Of a stretch of DNA of 12,681 nt, positions 6,542 to 12,681 are shown piece by piece. The DNA comes from CAXMST01 sp032122625. Lineage in GTDB: Bacteria > Actinomycetota > Thermoleophilia > Solirubrobacterales > 70-9. Where the stretch lies: the NCBI GenBank assembly GCA_032122625.1, contig JAQBGG010000153.1, positions 1 to 12,681 on the forward strand. The letters are read 5' to 3'. The notes beneath the pieces are model-generated. The model searched no databases and was not told where the DNA came from. It was given only the letters and a program-made list of their open reading frames with translations. Made by a program: the position numbers and the translations under genes. The first letter of the stretch is position 1. Each line of letters begins with the position of its first letter.

Positions 6542-8097
6542 CGGAGGATCGGGTTGCGGGTTGCGGCAACTTCGTCGAGGCGGCGCACCGGGGTGGTGTA
6601 GGGCGCGTTGACGAGAATCGCCGGATTCTCCTCCGCCTCGGTGAGGATCGAGTCGATCGCCGCCGCGAAGGCGTCGAGAGACTCCTTGGTCTCGGTCTCG
6701 GTCGGCTCGATCATCATCGCCTCGTCGACCAGCAGCGGGAAGTAGATCGTCGGCGGGTGCATGCCGTGATCGAGGATCCGCTTGGCGATGTCGAGAGTCT
6801 TCACGCCAAGCACCTTCTTTGCCGGCTTGCCGCAGAGCACGAACTCGTGCATGGGCGTGCGCTCGAAGGCCAGCGGCAGGTGCGTTCCGGTGCGCCCGGT
6901 CCGCATCAGCGCCAGCAGGTAGTTCGCGTTGAGGACGGCGGTCTCGGAGGCCTCCTGCAGGCCGTCGCCACCGAGGCTGAGGATGTAGGCGTAGGAGCGG
7001 ACGAAGACACCGAAGTTGCCTTGAAACCCGCGCAGCCGGCCGATCGAGTCCGGCTGCTCGGAGCTGAGCCGGAAATGCGGGCCGGCGCCGTTGCCGGACT
7101 CCAATCGCTCGATCCTCGGTACGGGCAGGTAAGGCGCGAGTCGCTCGGAGACGGCAATCGGCCCGGCGCCGGGCCCGCCGCCGCCGTGCGGCTGGCTGAA
7201 GGACTTGTGCAGGTTGACATGGATGATGTCGAAGCCCATGTCACCCGGCCTGACCTTGCCCATGATCGCGTTCAGATTGGCCCCGTCGTAATACAGGGTC
7301 CCCCCCGCGGCGCGCACGACCTGTGTGATCTCGGCGATGTTCGAGTCGAACAGGCCGAGCGTGTTCGGGTTGGTCAGCATCAGGCAGGCCGTCTCGCCGT
7401 CGGCCTTGGAGCGCAGATCGTCGAGGTCGACACCGCCATCGGCGGCCGTCGCAACCTTGACCACCTCGTAGCCTGCCATCGTCACCGAGGCCGGATTTGT
7501 GCCGTGGGCCGTGTCCGGGGTCAGCACCTTCGTCCGCTTCTCCTCCTCCCCGTTCGAGGCGTGGAAGGCACGGGTCAGCAGCAGGCCCGCCAGTTCGCCG
7601 TGCGAACCCGCCGATGGCTGCAGGCTGACGTGCGGGAGCCCGCAGATCTCAGACAGCGCCCGCTCGAGGTTCCACATCAGCTCCAGCGCTCCTTGCGCAC
7701 GACCGTCCCGCTGCGCTGGATGTAGGCGGGCGTGACCGGGGAGCGCCGCGACCCGCTCGTTGATTCGCGGGTTGTGCTTCATCGTGCACGAGCCCAGCGG
7801 ATAAAAGCCACTGTCAAGGTCGAAGTTGCGGCGCGAGACCCGGTTGTAGTGGCGGACGATCTCGGGCTCTGAGATCTCCGGCAGCTCGGCCGGCCGCTGC
7901 CGCAAGAGGTGAGCCGGAATCAGCTCCCCCAGCGGCGTCTCGGGCACGCCGGCCTCGGGGAGCACGGCCGCCCGCCGTCCCGCGACCGAGCGCTCATAGA
8001 TGGTTACCGCGCGCTCGCGCTGCATCGGCGTCTCGGTGCAGGAACCCGACGGCGGGCTCCCGGTCCCGGCTTGCGGCAGACCGCGACCCTCGCTCAT
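6526..8097 (-). CDS. gcvPB: glycine dehydrogenase (decarboxylating) subunit 2
   Basis: PLP-binding half of the P protein of the glycine cleavage system; with GcvPA it decarboxylates glycine and passes the aminomethyl group to lipoyl-GcvH. 523 residues. The PLP lysine is Lys298 in HVNLHKSFSQPHGGGGPG. Other conserved blocks: GSCTMKHNPRINE near 102-114, LQPSAGSHGE, DTAHGTNPASV, the cofactor-site YYDGANLNAI and FGVFVRSYAYILSLG. The ATG at 8097 overlaps the gcvPA stop as ATGA, implying coupled translation in equal amounts. The first 24 residues are Gly/Ser/Pro-rich and not conserved; Met25 at 8025 is an alternative start that would leave the conserved region complete. Last gene of the operon. Confidence 0.96.
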   Translation of the reverse strand: MSEGRGLPQAGTGSPPSGSCTETPMQRERAVTIYERSVAGRRAAVLPEAGVPETPLGELIPAHLLRQRPAELPEISEPEIVRHYNRVSRRNFDLDSGFYPLGSCTMKHNPRINERVAALPGHARLHPAQRDGRAQGALELMWNLERALSEICGLPHVSLQPSAGSHGELAGLLLTRAFHASNGEEEKRTKVLTPDTAHGTNPASVTMAGYEVVKVATAADGGVDLDDLRSKADGETACLMLTNPNTLGLFDSNIAEITQVVRAAGGTLYYDGANLNAIMGKVRPGDMGFDIIHVNLHKSFSQPHGGGGPGAGPIAVSERLAPYLPVPRIERLESGNGAGPHFRLSSEQPDSIGRLRGFQGNFGVFVRSYAYILSLGGDGLQEASETAVLNANYLLALMRTGRTGTHLPLAFERTPMHEFVLCGKPAKKVLGVKTLDIAKRILDHGMHPPTIYFPLLVDEAMMIEPTETETKESLDAFAAAIDSILTEAEENPAILVNAPYTTPVRRLDEVAATRNPILRQPLA

Positions 8098-9500
8098 CCG
8101 GTCCCCACCCCCTCGCGATCGCTGCCCCCAACGGCGGCGCGGGCTGAGGAGATCTCCGTGATGGCGGTGCCAAGTGCTGCGGTGAGCCGATCGATATCCG
8201 CGACCGAGTGACGCTCGGTGATCGCGATCAAGAGGCCATCGCCATGGTCAGGGTAATCGCCATTGAGCTGGATTCCGGCCGCCACGCCGTGCTCGGCGCA
8301 ATGGTCGAGGACCGCCTCGACAGGCGCGTCCAAGGTGACCGCGAACTCACGCAGGACCGGCGCCTCGTGCAGTAGCTCAATGCCTGCGACCGCCGAAAGC
8401 CGACCGCACGCGTATGCGGTGCGACGGGCCAGCAGCTCCCCGAGCTCGACCAGGCCCCGCTTGCCGAGCCAGCTGAGATAGATCATCCCCCCGAGCGCGT
8501 TCAGCGCCTGAGCGGTGCAGATGTTGTGGGTCGCCTTCTCGCGGCGGATGTGCTGCTCGCGGGTCTGTAGGGCGAGGACGAAACCGCGGCGGCCGTCGAC
8601 GTCGGTGGTCTCCCCGGCGATCCGGCCGGGCATCCGCCGCATGTGCTCCTCACGGGCACAAAAGAACCCGAACGAGGGTCCGCCGTAGTCGAGCCTGCCG
8701 CCGAGCGGCTGGCCCTCCCCCACGGCGACATCGGCACCGGCTTCGCCGGGTGGGCGGAGCACCCCGAGCGAGATCGGATCGCAGGAGACGACGAGCAGCG
8801 CTCCGGCCGCATGCGCTGCCTCGGCCAGCGGCTCGAGGTCCTCGATCGCACCGAGGTAGTTGGGGTTCTGGACGAAGACCGCGGCGGTCTCTGCGTCGAT
8901 CGCCTCCGCCAACGCCTCGGGTTCGGTGAGGCCGTCTGCGAGCGACACCTCGGCCACCTCTGCCCGAAAGCCGCGCGAGTACGTCGCCAGCGTGGCGCGC
9001 GAATGAGGGTGGACGCCCGCCGAGACGACAAAGCGGCGCCGCTTTGTCGCGGCGATCGCCAGGTAGCCGGCCGCGGCGACGCTCGAGGGCCCTTCGTAGA
9101 GCCCGGCCGAGGCGACCGGGAGCGCCGTCAGCTCCGACATCGCCGTCTGGAACTCGAACATCGTCTGCAGCCCACCCTGTGAGATTTCGGGCTGATAGGG
9201 GGTATACGGAGTGAGGAACTCCGAGCGCGAGGTGATCGCATCGACGATCGCGGGCGAGTAGTGATCGTACATCCCGCCGCCGAGGAAGCAGAGCTCCGAT
9301 TCCGCATCGGCGTTGCGGGCCGCCAGCGCCCGTAGCCGCTCGTAGACCTCCGTCTCGGCGAGGCCGTCCTCGAGCTCGAGAGGACGGGTCAGGCGCAGCT
9401 TCTCGGGCACATCGGCGAACAGCTCCCCAACCTCGCCCACGCCGATCGTCGCGAGCATCTGCTCGCGTTCGGGATAGGTTGCGGAGGTGTAGCGGGTCAT
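8094..9500 (-). CDS. gcvPA: glycine dehydrogenase (decarboxylating) subunit 1
   Basis: Non-PLP-lysine half of the two-subunit P protein; forms an alpha2beta2 enzyme with GcvPB. 468 residues. Family blocks seen: RYTSATYPEREQML at the N-terminus, FLGGGMYDHYSPAIVDAI (about 73-90), TPYTPYQPEISQGGLQ and MFEFQTAMSELT (about 97-125), ATLATYSRG, VFVQNPNYLGAIED, GGPSFGFF, MPGRIAGET and REKATHNICTAQALNAL (near 335). The usual NAS.YDG.TA stretch reads VASAGLYEGPSSVA. ATG at 9500 starts directly on the conserved N-terminus; no strong ribosome binding site precedes it. It lies 102 bp after gcvH, the widest gap within the gcv operon, which contains only a small 6-bp hairpin (9576-9591). Confidence 0.95.
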   Translation of the reverse strand: MTRYTSATYPEREQMLATIGVGEVGELFADVPEKLRLTRPLELEDGLAETEVYERLRALAARNADAESELCFLGGGMYDHYSPAIVDAITSRSEFLTPYTPYQPEISQGGLQTMFEFQTAMSELTALPVASAGLYEGPSSVAAAGYLAIAATKRRRFVVSAGVHPHSRATLATYSRGFRAEVAEVSLADGLTEPEALAEAIDAETAAVFVQNPNYLGAIEDLEPLAEAAHAAGALLVVSCDPISLGVLRPPGEAGADVAVGEGQPLGGRLDYGGPSFGFFCAREEHMRRMPGRIAGETTDVDGRRGFVLALQTREQHIRREKATHNICTAQALNALGGMIYLSWLGKRGLVELGELLARRTAYACGRLSAVAGIELLHEAPVLREFAVTLDAPVEAVLDHCAEHGVAAGIQLNGDYPDHGDGLLIAITERHSVADIDRLTAALGTAITEISSARAAVGGSDREGVGTG

Positions 9501-9602
9501 CTCGGGGCCGGGCGGCGCGGGCGGCTCGCTCCGGGGCAGTGATGCTAGAGGGGCGCTCGGCGCGGCCGGGTCGGCAGCTCGAGGCCGAGCTCGGGTGGCG
9601 GC

Positions 9603-10001
9603 CTAGCTCTCGTCCGCCAGTAAACGCCTGTAGGCCTCGACATCAAGCAGCGAGTCGACCTCAGCGGTATCGGTAAGCCTGACCCTGACCATCCAGCCGT
9701 CGCCGTAGGGATCGTTGTTGATCACCTCAGGGTTTTCGCCCGCATCGTCGTTGACGGCGATCACCTCGCCCGAGAGCGGGGCGATCACGTCGGAGACCGC
9801 TTTGACCGACTCGACCTCGGCGTAGGCCTCGTCCCTGCTCACGGTTGTCCCGATCTCGGGCGGCTCGAAGAAGACGACCTCGCCGAGCGCCTCCTGGGCG
9901 TACCAGGTGATGCCGAAGCTGGCCTCCTCTCCCTCGATTCGCGCCCAGTCGTGCTCAGCGTGGTATCGAAGGTCCTCGGGGTAACTCTCGTCTGCGGCCA
10001 A
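9603..10001 (-). CDS. gcvH: glycine cleavage system H protein (lipoyl carrier)
   Basis: Carries the aminomethyl group on a swinging lipoyl arm between P, T and L proteins. 132 residues, normal size. The lipoylated residue is Lys67 in the signature AEVESVKAVSDVIAPLSGEV. Other conserved blocks are YPEDLRYHAEHDW (7-19), GITWYAQEALGEVVF and DPYGDGWMVRV. The start codon is TTG: an in-frame TGA lies two codons upstream and there is no ATG or GTG before the conserved region, so TTG at 10001 is forced. GGAAGGA about 9 nt upstream is a good ribosome binding site. The gap to gcvT is 28 bp, consistent with one operon. Confidence 0.96.
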   Translation of the reverse strand: MAADESYPEDLRYHAEHDWARIEGEEASFGITWYAQEALGEVVFFEPPEIGTTVSRDEAYAEVESVKAVSDVIAPLSGEVIAVNDDAGENPEVINNDPYGDGWMVRVRLTDTAEVDSLLDVEAYRRLLADES

Positions 10002-10029
10002 CTCTCAGCGTCCTTCCAGGTCGGTGGCG

Positions 10030-11115
10030 TCACTTGCTTTTCTCGTACAGCGGCATCGCCTTGATCTCGGCGGCGCGATGCTTGCCGCGGATATCGACCT
10101 CGAGCCGGGTGCCGGGCGAGGCGAGATCGGAGCGAACGTATCCCATCCCGGCCCCGAGGCCGAGCGAGGGGGCGAATGTGCCGCTGGTCAGCGCGCCGAT
10201 GACCTCCCCGGCAGCCAGCAGAGGATTGCCGGCTCGGGGGATCCCCCGATCGCTGATCGTCAGAGCGACCAGCTTCTCCGTCGTCCCCTGAGCTCGAGCG
10301 GCGGCGACCGCCTCGGAGCCGAGAAACCCCGTCTCCTCCTTGCAGCACCAGCCAAGGCCGGCCTCGATCGGGTTGCGATCGGGGCCGATCTCGTTGCCGT
10401 GCAGGTGGAAGCAGACCTCGAGGCGCAGGGTGTCGCGTGCCCCGAGGCCGGCCGGAGTCGCCCCGGCATCGAGCAGCGCGCGCCAAACGACCCGCGCCTG
10501 AGCGGGGGGAACAAGCAACTCGACGCCGGCCTCACCGGTGTAGCCGCTGCCACAGACGAGCATCGGCACCCCGGCCACCTCAGCCCACGCGGTCCGCATT
10601 CGAGGTGGCAGCTCGGAATCCGCGAGGCCCGCGACGATGCCCCGGGCCTCCGGGCCCTGGACGGCGAGCATCGCGTAATCGGAGGCGACGTCGGAAACCT
10701 CGACCTCGAAGTCGGCGGCGAGATCGAGGAGGTGAGCCAGATCGCTCTCGTGATTGGCCGCGTTGGAGACGGTAAGGAACCGGTCCTCGGCGAGCCGGTA
10801 GGTGAAGAGGTCGTCGAGGATGCCGCCGTCGGCCGCGCAGAGGCAGGAGTACTGGGCGCCACCGATCTCGAGCTTGCCGACGTCGTTTGAGAGCGCACGC
10901 TGGAGGAACGACTGCGCTCCCGGCCCGCGAGTCTCGATCTCACCCATATGGGAGACGTCGAAGACGCCGCAGTGCTCGCGCACCGCCAGGTGCTCCTCCT
11001 TGACCCCGGCGTACTGCACCGGCATCTCCCAGCCGGCGAAAGGCACCAGCCTGGCGCCGGCAGCCCGGTGCTCCTCGTAGAGAGGTGTCCGCTTGAGATC
11101 AGCCGCCGCGCTCAC
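10030..11115 (-). CDS. gcvT: aminomethyltransferase (glycine cleavage T protein)
   Basis: Transfers the methylene group from aminomethyl-lipoyl-GcvH to tetrahydrofolate, releasing ammonia. 361 residues, typical. N-terminal LKRTPLYEEHRAAGARLVPFAGWEMP (split over 7-32), FDVSHMGEI (52-60), SNDVGKL (76-82), GGILDD with the family's catalytic Asp at 101/102, AVQGP (151-155), GYTGEAGVEL (191-200) and GLGARDTLRLE (223-233) are all present; the C-terminal barrel has SGTFAPSLGLGAGMGYV. The GTG at 11115 is the start that keeps the conserved N-terminus; no clear ribosome binding site is in the 30-bp gap after ftsZ. First gcv gene, with no room for a separate promoter plus glycine riboswitch, so it probably relies on read-through from ftsZ or a promoter within ftsZ. 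Confidence 0.96.
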   Translation of the reverse strand: MSAAADLKRTPLYEEHRAAGARLVPFAGWEMPVQYAGVKEEHLAVREHCGVFDVSHMGEIETRGPGAQSFLQRALSNDVGKLEIGGAQYSCLCAADGGILDDLFTYRLAEDRFLTVSNAANHESDLAHLLDLAADFEVEVSDVASDYAMLAVQGPEARGIVAGLADSELPPRMRTAWAEVAGVPMLVCGSGYTGEAGVELLVPPAQARVVWRALLDAGATPAGLGARDTLRLEVCFHLHGNEIGPDRNPIEAGLGWCCKEETGFLGSEAVAAARAQGTTEKLVALTISDRGIPRAGNPLLAAGEVIGALTSGTFAPSLGLGAGMGYVRSDLASPGTRLEVDIRGKHRAAEIKAMPLYEKSK

Positions 11116-11138
11116 GGCGGAGCAGGCTAGCGGCGATC

Positions 11139-11156
11139 GAGACCGTCAGCGGTCTC
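11139..11156. repeat. 7-bp perfect hairpin enclosing the ftsZ stop codon
   Basis: GAGACCG (11139-11145) and CGGTCTC (11150-11156) are exact reverse complements around a 4-nt loop which on the minus strand reads CTGA and contains the ftsZ TGA stop. There is no T-tract after it. It sits exactly at the ftsZ-gcvT junction and could be an mRNA processing, stability or attenuation element. Confidence 0.6.
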
Positions 11157-12231
11157 TGAGGAAGGGCGGGATGTCGATCTCGTCGTCGGAGACCTCGAGG
11201 GAGCGCATCTCGCGGTCGGAGCGGCGCACGCCCGAGCGCTCACGACTGCGACGACGAACCTCGGCCGGCCGGCGGGCGAGCAGCTCGAAACCTTCGAAGC
11301 CGGTGGCGATGACCGTGACCCGCAGCTCGTCGCCCATCGCGTTGTCGACGACGGAGCCGAAGATGATGTTGGCGCCCTTGTCGGCGGTCTGGACGACTAC
11401 GTCGGCGGCCTCGTTGACCTCGAACAGACCCATGTCCTCACCGCCGGTGATGTTCAACAGCATGCCCGTGGCACCGTCGATCGACGACTCCAACAGCGGC
11501 GAGGAGATCGCCTCCTTGGCGGCCTCCGAGGCGCGGCTCTCGCCGCCGGCGGAGCCGATGCCCATCAGCGCCGAGCCCGCGTCGGCCATGATCGCGCGGA
11601 CGTCGGCGAAGTCGAGGTTGATCAGGCCGGGGACCGTGATCAGGTCCGTGATTCCCTGCACGCCCTGGCGGAGGATGTCATCGGCCTTGCGGAAGGCCTC
11701 GCTGATCGGCTCGCGTCGCTCGACGATGTTGAGCAGCTTCTCGTTCGGGACGATGATCAGCGTGTCGACCTCATTGCGGAGCCGCTCGATCCCATCGAGG
11801 GCCTGCTGCATGCGCCGCGAGCCCTCGAACTCAAACGGCTTGGTGACCACGCCGACGGTGAGCGCACCGATCTCCTGCTTGGCGATTTCAGCGATCACCG
11901 GTGCGGCACCCGTGCCGGTGCCGCCGCCCTCGCCGGCCGTGACGAAGACCATGTCGGCGCCCTTCAGGGCTTCCTTGATGTCATCACGGCTCTCGGAGGC
12001 GGCGCCCGCCCCGACCTCGGGATTGCCACCGGCACCGAGGCCGCGGGTCAGATCCTGGCCAATCGCAAGCTTGACGTCCGACTCCGAGGCGCGCAGGGCC
12101 TGCGCATCCGTGTTGACGGCGAGGAACTCGACGCCCGTGAGCCCGGCGTCGACCATGCGTGAAACTGCGTTGGTGCCGCCGCCGCCTGCGCCAACGACCT
12201 TGATCACCGCCAAGTAACTCGAAGCCTCCAT
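11146..12231 (-). CDS. ftsZ: cell division GTPase FtsZ
   Basis: Tubulin homologue that polymerises at midcell into the Z-ring. 361 residues. Nucleotide-binding parts: VVGAGGGGTNAV (12-23), NTDAQAL (40-46), the tubulin signature AGEGGGTGTGAAPV (99-112); the T7 synergy loop is NLDFADVRAIM (205-215), supplying the acidic residues that trigger GTP hydrolysis in the next subunit. The core ends near VIATGFEGFE (308-317). The C-terminal peptide DDEIDIPPFLRDR, which docks partner proteins, is intact at 349-361. The linker between is only about 30 residues and holds 11 Arg within 320-344. ATG at 12231 matches the family start, with AGGAAAGG somewhat far (about 16 nt) upstream. Partial ftsQ precedes it, as in dcw clusters; gcvT follows after 30 bp instead of the usual ylmE/sepF/divIVA genes. 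Confidence 0.97.
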   Translation of the reverse strand: MEASSYLAVIKVVGAGGGGTNAVSRMVDAGLTGVEFLAVNTDAQALRASESDVKLAIGQDLTRGLGAGGNPEVGAGAASESRDDIKEALKGADMVFVTAGEGGGTGTGAAPVIAEIAKQEIGALTVGVVTKPFEFEGSRRMQQALDGIERLRNEVDTLIIVPNEKLLNIVERREPISEAFRKADDILRQGVQGITDLITVPGLINLDFADVRAIMADAGSALMGIGSAGGESRASEAAKEAISSPLLESSIDGATGMLLNITGGEDMGLFEVNEAADVVVQTADKGANIIFGSVVDNAMGDELRVTVIATGFEGFELLARRPAEVRRRSRERSGVRRSDREMRSLEVSDDEIDIPPFLRDR

Positions 12232-12415
12232 CTGAGCTTCACGCGCCTTTCCTGGTTACGTCCGAAGCTGGACTCATAGTCGAGTGTTTGCGGGCCTCTC
12301 CCCCGCGAACTCGCAGCAAAGCTACGACAGATGCCGGGGGATGTCAACGCAACCAGAGGCCGCTTGCAAGATCCCTGTCTCAACTACTACCTGAGGGTTT
12401 CCTAAGCCTCAAGCT
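12232..12415. other. ftsQ-ftsZ intergenic region (ftsZ leader)
   Basis: This 184-bp gap is AT-richer than its surroundings. It contains the promoter candidate at 12319-12347 and a leader of roughly 80 nt before ftsZ. A plus-strand reading frame from 12288 crosses it but runs antisense into ftsQ and has no recognisable content. Confidence 0.6.
12319..12347 (-). promoter_or_regulatory. candidate sigma70-type promoter for ftsZ
   Basis: On the minus strand a perfect TTGACA (12347-12342) is followed by a 17-bp spacer and TAGCTT (12324-12319), a weak -10 with the key T, A and final T. Transcription would start near 12312, about 80 nt before the ftsZ ATG. A separate ftsZ promoter between ftsQ and ftsZ is common in bacteria. 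Confidence 0.55.
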
Positions 12416-12681
12416 TTACTCGAGGGTGGTTCCACCAGCCTCAACCGGGGCCGGGACGGCCGGTTCAGGGGCCACCGCGGCCGGATCAACTTCGGCGGCC
12501 TCGGGCACCGTGGCCGCTGGGGCAAGATCGGTCGCGGGAGCGACCGGCACCGGTTCGGCGGCCTCGGGCGCAGTCGAATCGGCCTGGTCGGCGACGCCGC
12601 CGGCGACCGGGCGCTCGGGGACGCTGAGATCGAGGTAGGCCGCGACGCCGAGGTCGGGGTCGGCGAGGACCGTGGTCGCGG
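12416..12681 (-). CDS. ftsQ: FtsQ/DivIB-type division protein (C-terminus only)
   Basis: Partial gene; 87 codons plus the TAA stop (12418-12416) are in the window and the N-terminus lies beyond the right edge. The segment ATTVLADPDLGVAAYLDLSV then PERPVAGG matches the end of the FtsQ beta domain, where an 'a.YlDlsvPeRPva' strand is typical, and the position just upstream of ftsZ is where ftsQ is expected. FtsQ is a single-pass membrane protein whose extracytoplasmic domain recruits FtsB/FtsL. After PVAGG follow 59 residues consisting almost only of Ala, Pro, Val, Glu, Thr and Asp, with no Lys, Arg or aromatic residue, and with PEAAE twice. Such a tail is longer than in well-known FtsQ proteins. 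Identification rests on a short segment plus context. Confidence 0.75.
   Translation of the reverse strand, partial: ATTVLADPDLGVAAYLDLSVPERPVAGGVADQADSTAPEAAEPVPVAPATDLAPAATVPEAAEVDPAAVAPEPAVPAPVEAGGTTLE
12491..12569. repeat. 16-bp direct repeat within the ftsQ tail
   Basis: TTCGGCGGCCTCGGGC occurs at 12491-12506 and again at 12554-12569, exactly 63 bp (21 codons) apart. On the coding strand both encode the same PEAAE segment, so the tail may have grown by an internal duplication. Confidence 0.7.

Noticed and set aside
6538..7725. 395-residue plus-strand reading frame
   Set aside because: Exactly antisense to gcvPB, Arg/Gly/Val-rich, no family resemblance; a GC-driven shadow.
9576..9591. 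AGCTCG/CGAGCT hairpin between gcvH and gcvPA
   Set aside because: Six base pairs in very GC-rich DNA with no T-tract; too weak to call a terminator or regulatory site.
11116..11145. glycine riboswitch before gcvT
   Set aside because: The gap is only 30 bp, far too short for the aptamer, and no conserved core is visible in the flanking DNA.
11093..12217. 374-residue plus-strand reading frame
   Set aside because: Antisense to ftsZ and Ser/Pro/Arg-rich with no recognisable motif; the opposite frame is unmistakably FtsZ.
12392..12411. TGAGG/CCTCA hairpin after the ftsQ stop as a terminator
   Set aside because: Only 5 bp with a 10-nt loop and no T-run; not distinguishable from chance.
1..12681. 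CRISPR array, tRNA, rRNA, insertion sequence, toxin-antitoxin or phage defence genes
   Set aside because: Looked for and not seen; every sizeable conserved frame is accounted for by transport, repair, glycine cleavage or division genes.

Overview
The window is high-GC, gene-dense DNA with gaps of at most about 210 bp and many GTG/TTG starts. It suggests a member of the Actinomycetota. A two-subunit glycine dehydrogenase (GcvPA + GcvPB, not the fused GcvP usual in Streptomyces and Mycobacterium), an actinobacterial FtsZ and a stand-alone LigD-type polymerase together point to a deep branch such as Thermoleophilia/Solirubrobacterales. That placement is inference; no rRNA is present to test it.

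Layout. (1) 1-3545, minus strand, transport: the N-terminus of a PotA-like ABC ATPase (184..1, runs off the window), a DHA2-type 14-TM drug/H+ antiporter (1992..397), and a FetA/FetB pair (3545..2104) with GTGA stop/start overlap. (2) 3594-6480, plus strand, bacterial non-homologous end joining: a stand-alone ATP-dependent DNA ligase of the LigD-ligase type, Ku with a Lys-rich tail, and a LigD-type primase-polymerase. The ligase faces fetA across only 48 bp. (3) 6526-12681, minus strand, read right to left: the C-terminus of ftsQ (partial), a gap with a good promoter candidate, ftsZ, then gcvT, gcvH, gcvPA and gcvPB. The ftsZ and gcvT genes are only 30 bp apart, so the glycine cleavage operon appears attached to the end of the division cluster. 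The two plus/minus units converge at 6480/6526 on a perfect 11-bp inverted repeat.

How the genes work together. Ku binds DNA ends, the polymerase fills or extends them and the ligase seals them; the activities that many bacteria fuse in one LigD are separate proteins here and no phosphoesterase gene is in view. GcvPA/PB, GcvH and GcvT are the P, H and T components that break down glycine and load one-carbon units on tetrahydrofolate; the shared L protein is not in the window. FtsQ and FtsZ are divisome proteins.

Most notable points: the polymerase reading frame carries its conserved N-terminal motif with no ATG/GTG/TTG in front of it, and its homology begins exactly at the Ku stop codon in the -1 frame; FtsZ has a very short, Arg-rich linker; FtsQ ends in a 59-residue Ala/Pro/Val/Glu tail built partly from a DNA direct repeat; and a 7-bp perfect hairpin encloses the ftsZ stop codon. 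I see no tRNA, rRNA, CRISPR array, insertion sequence or prophage.
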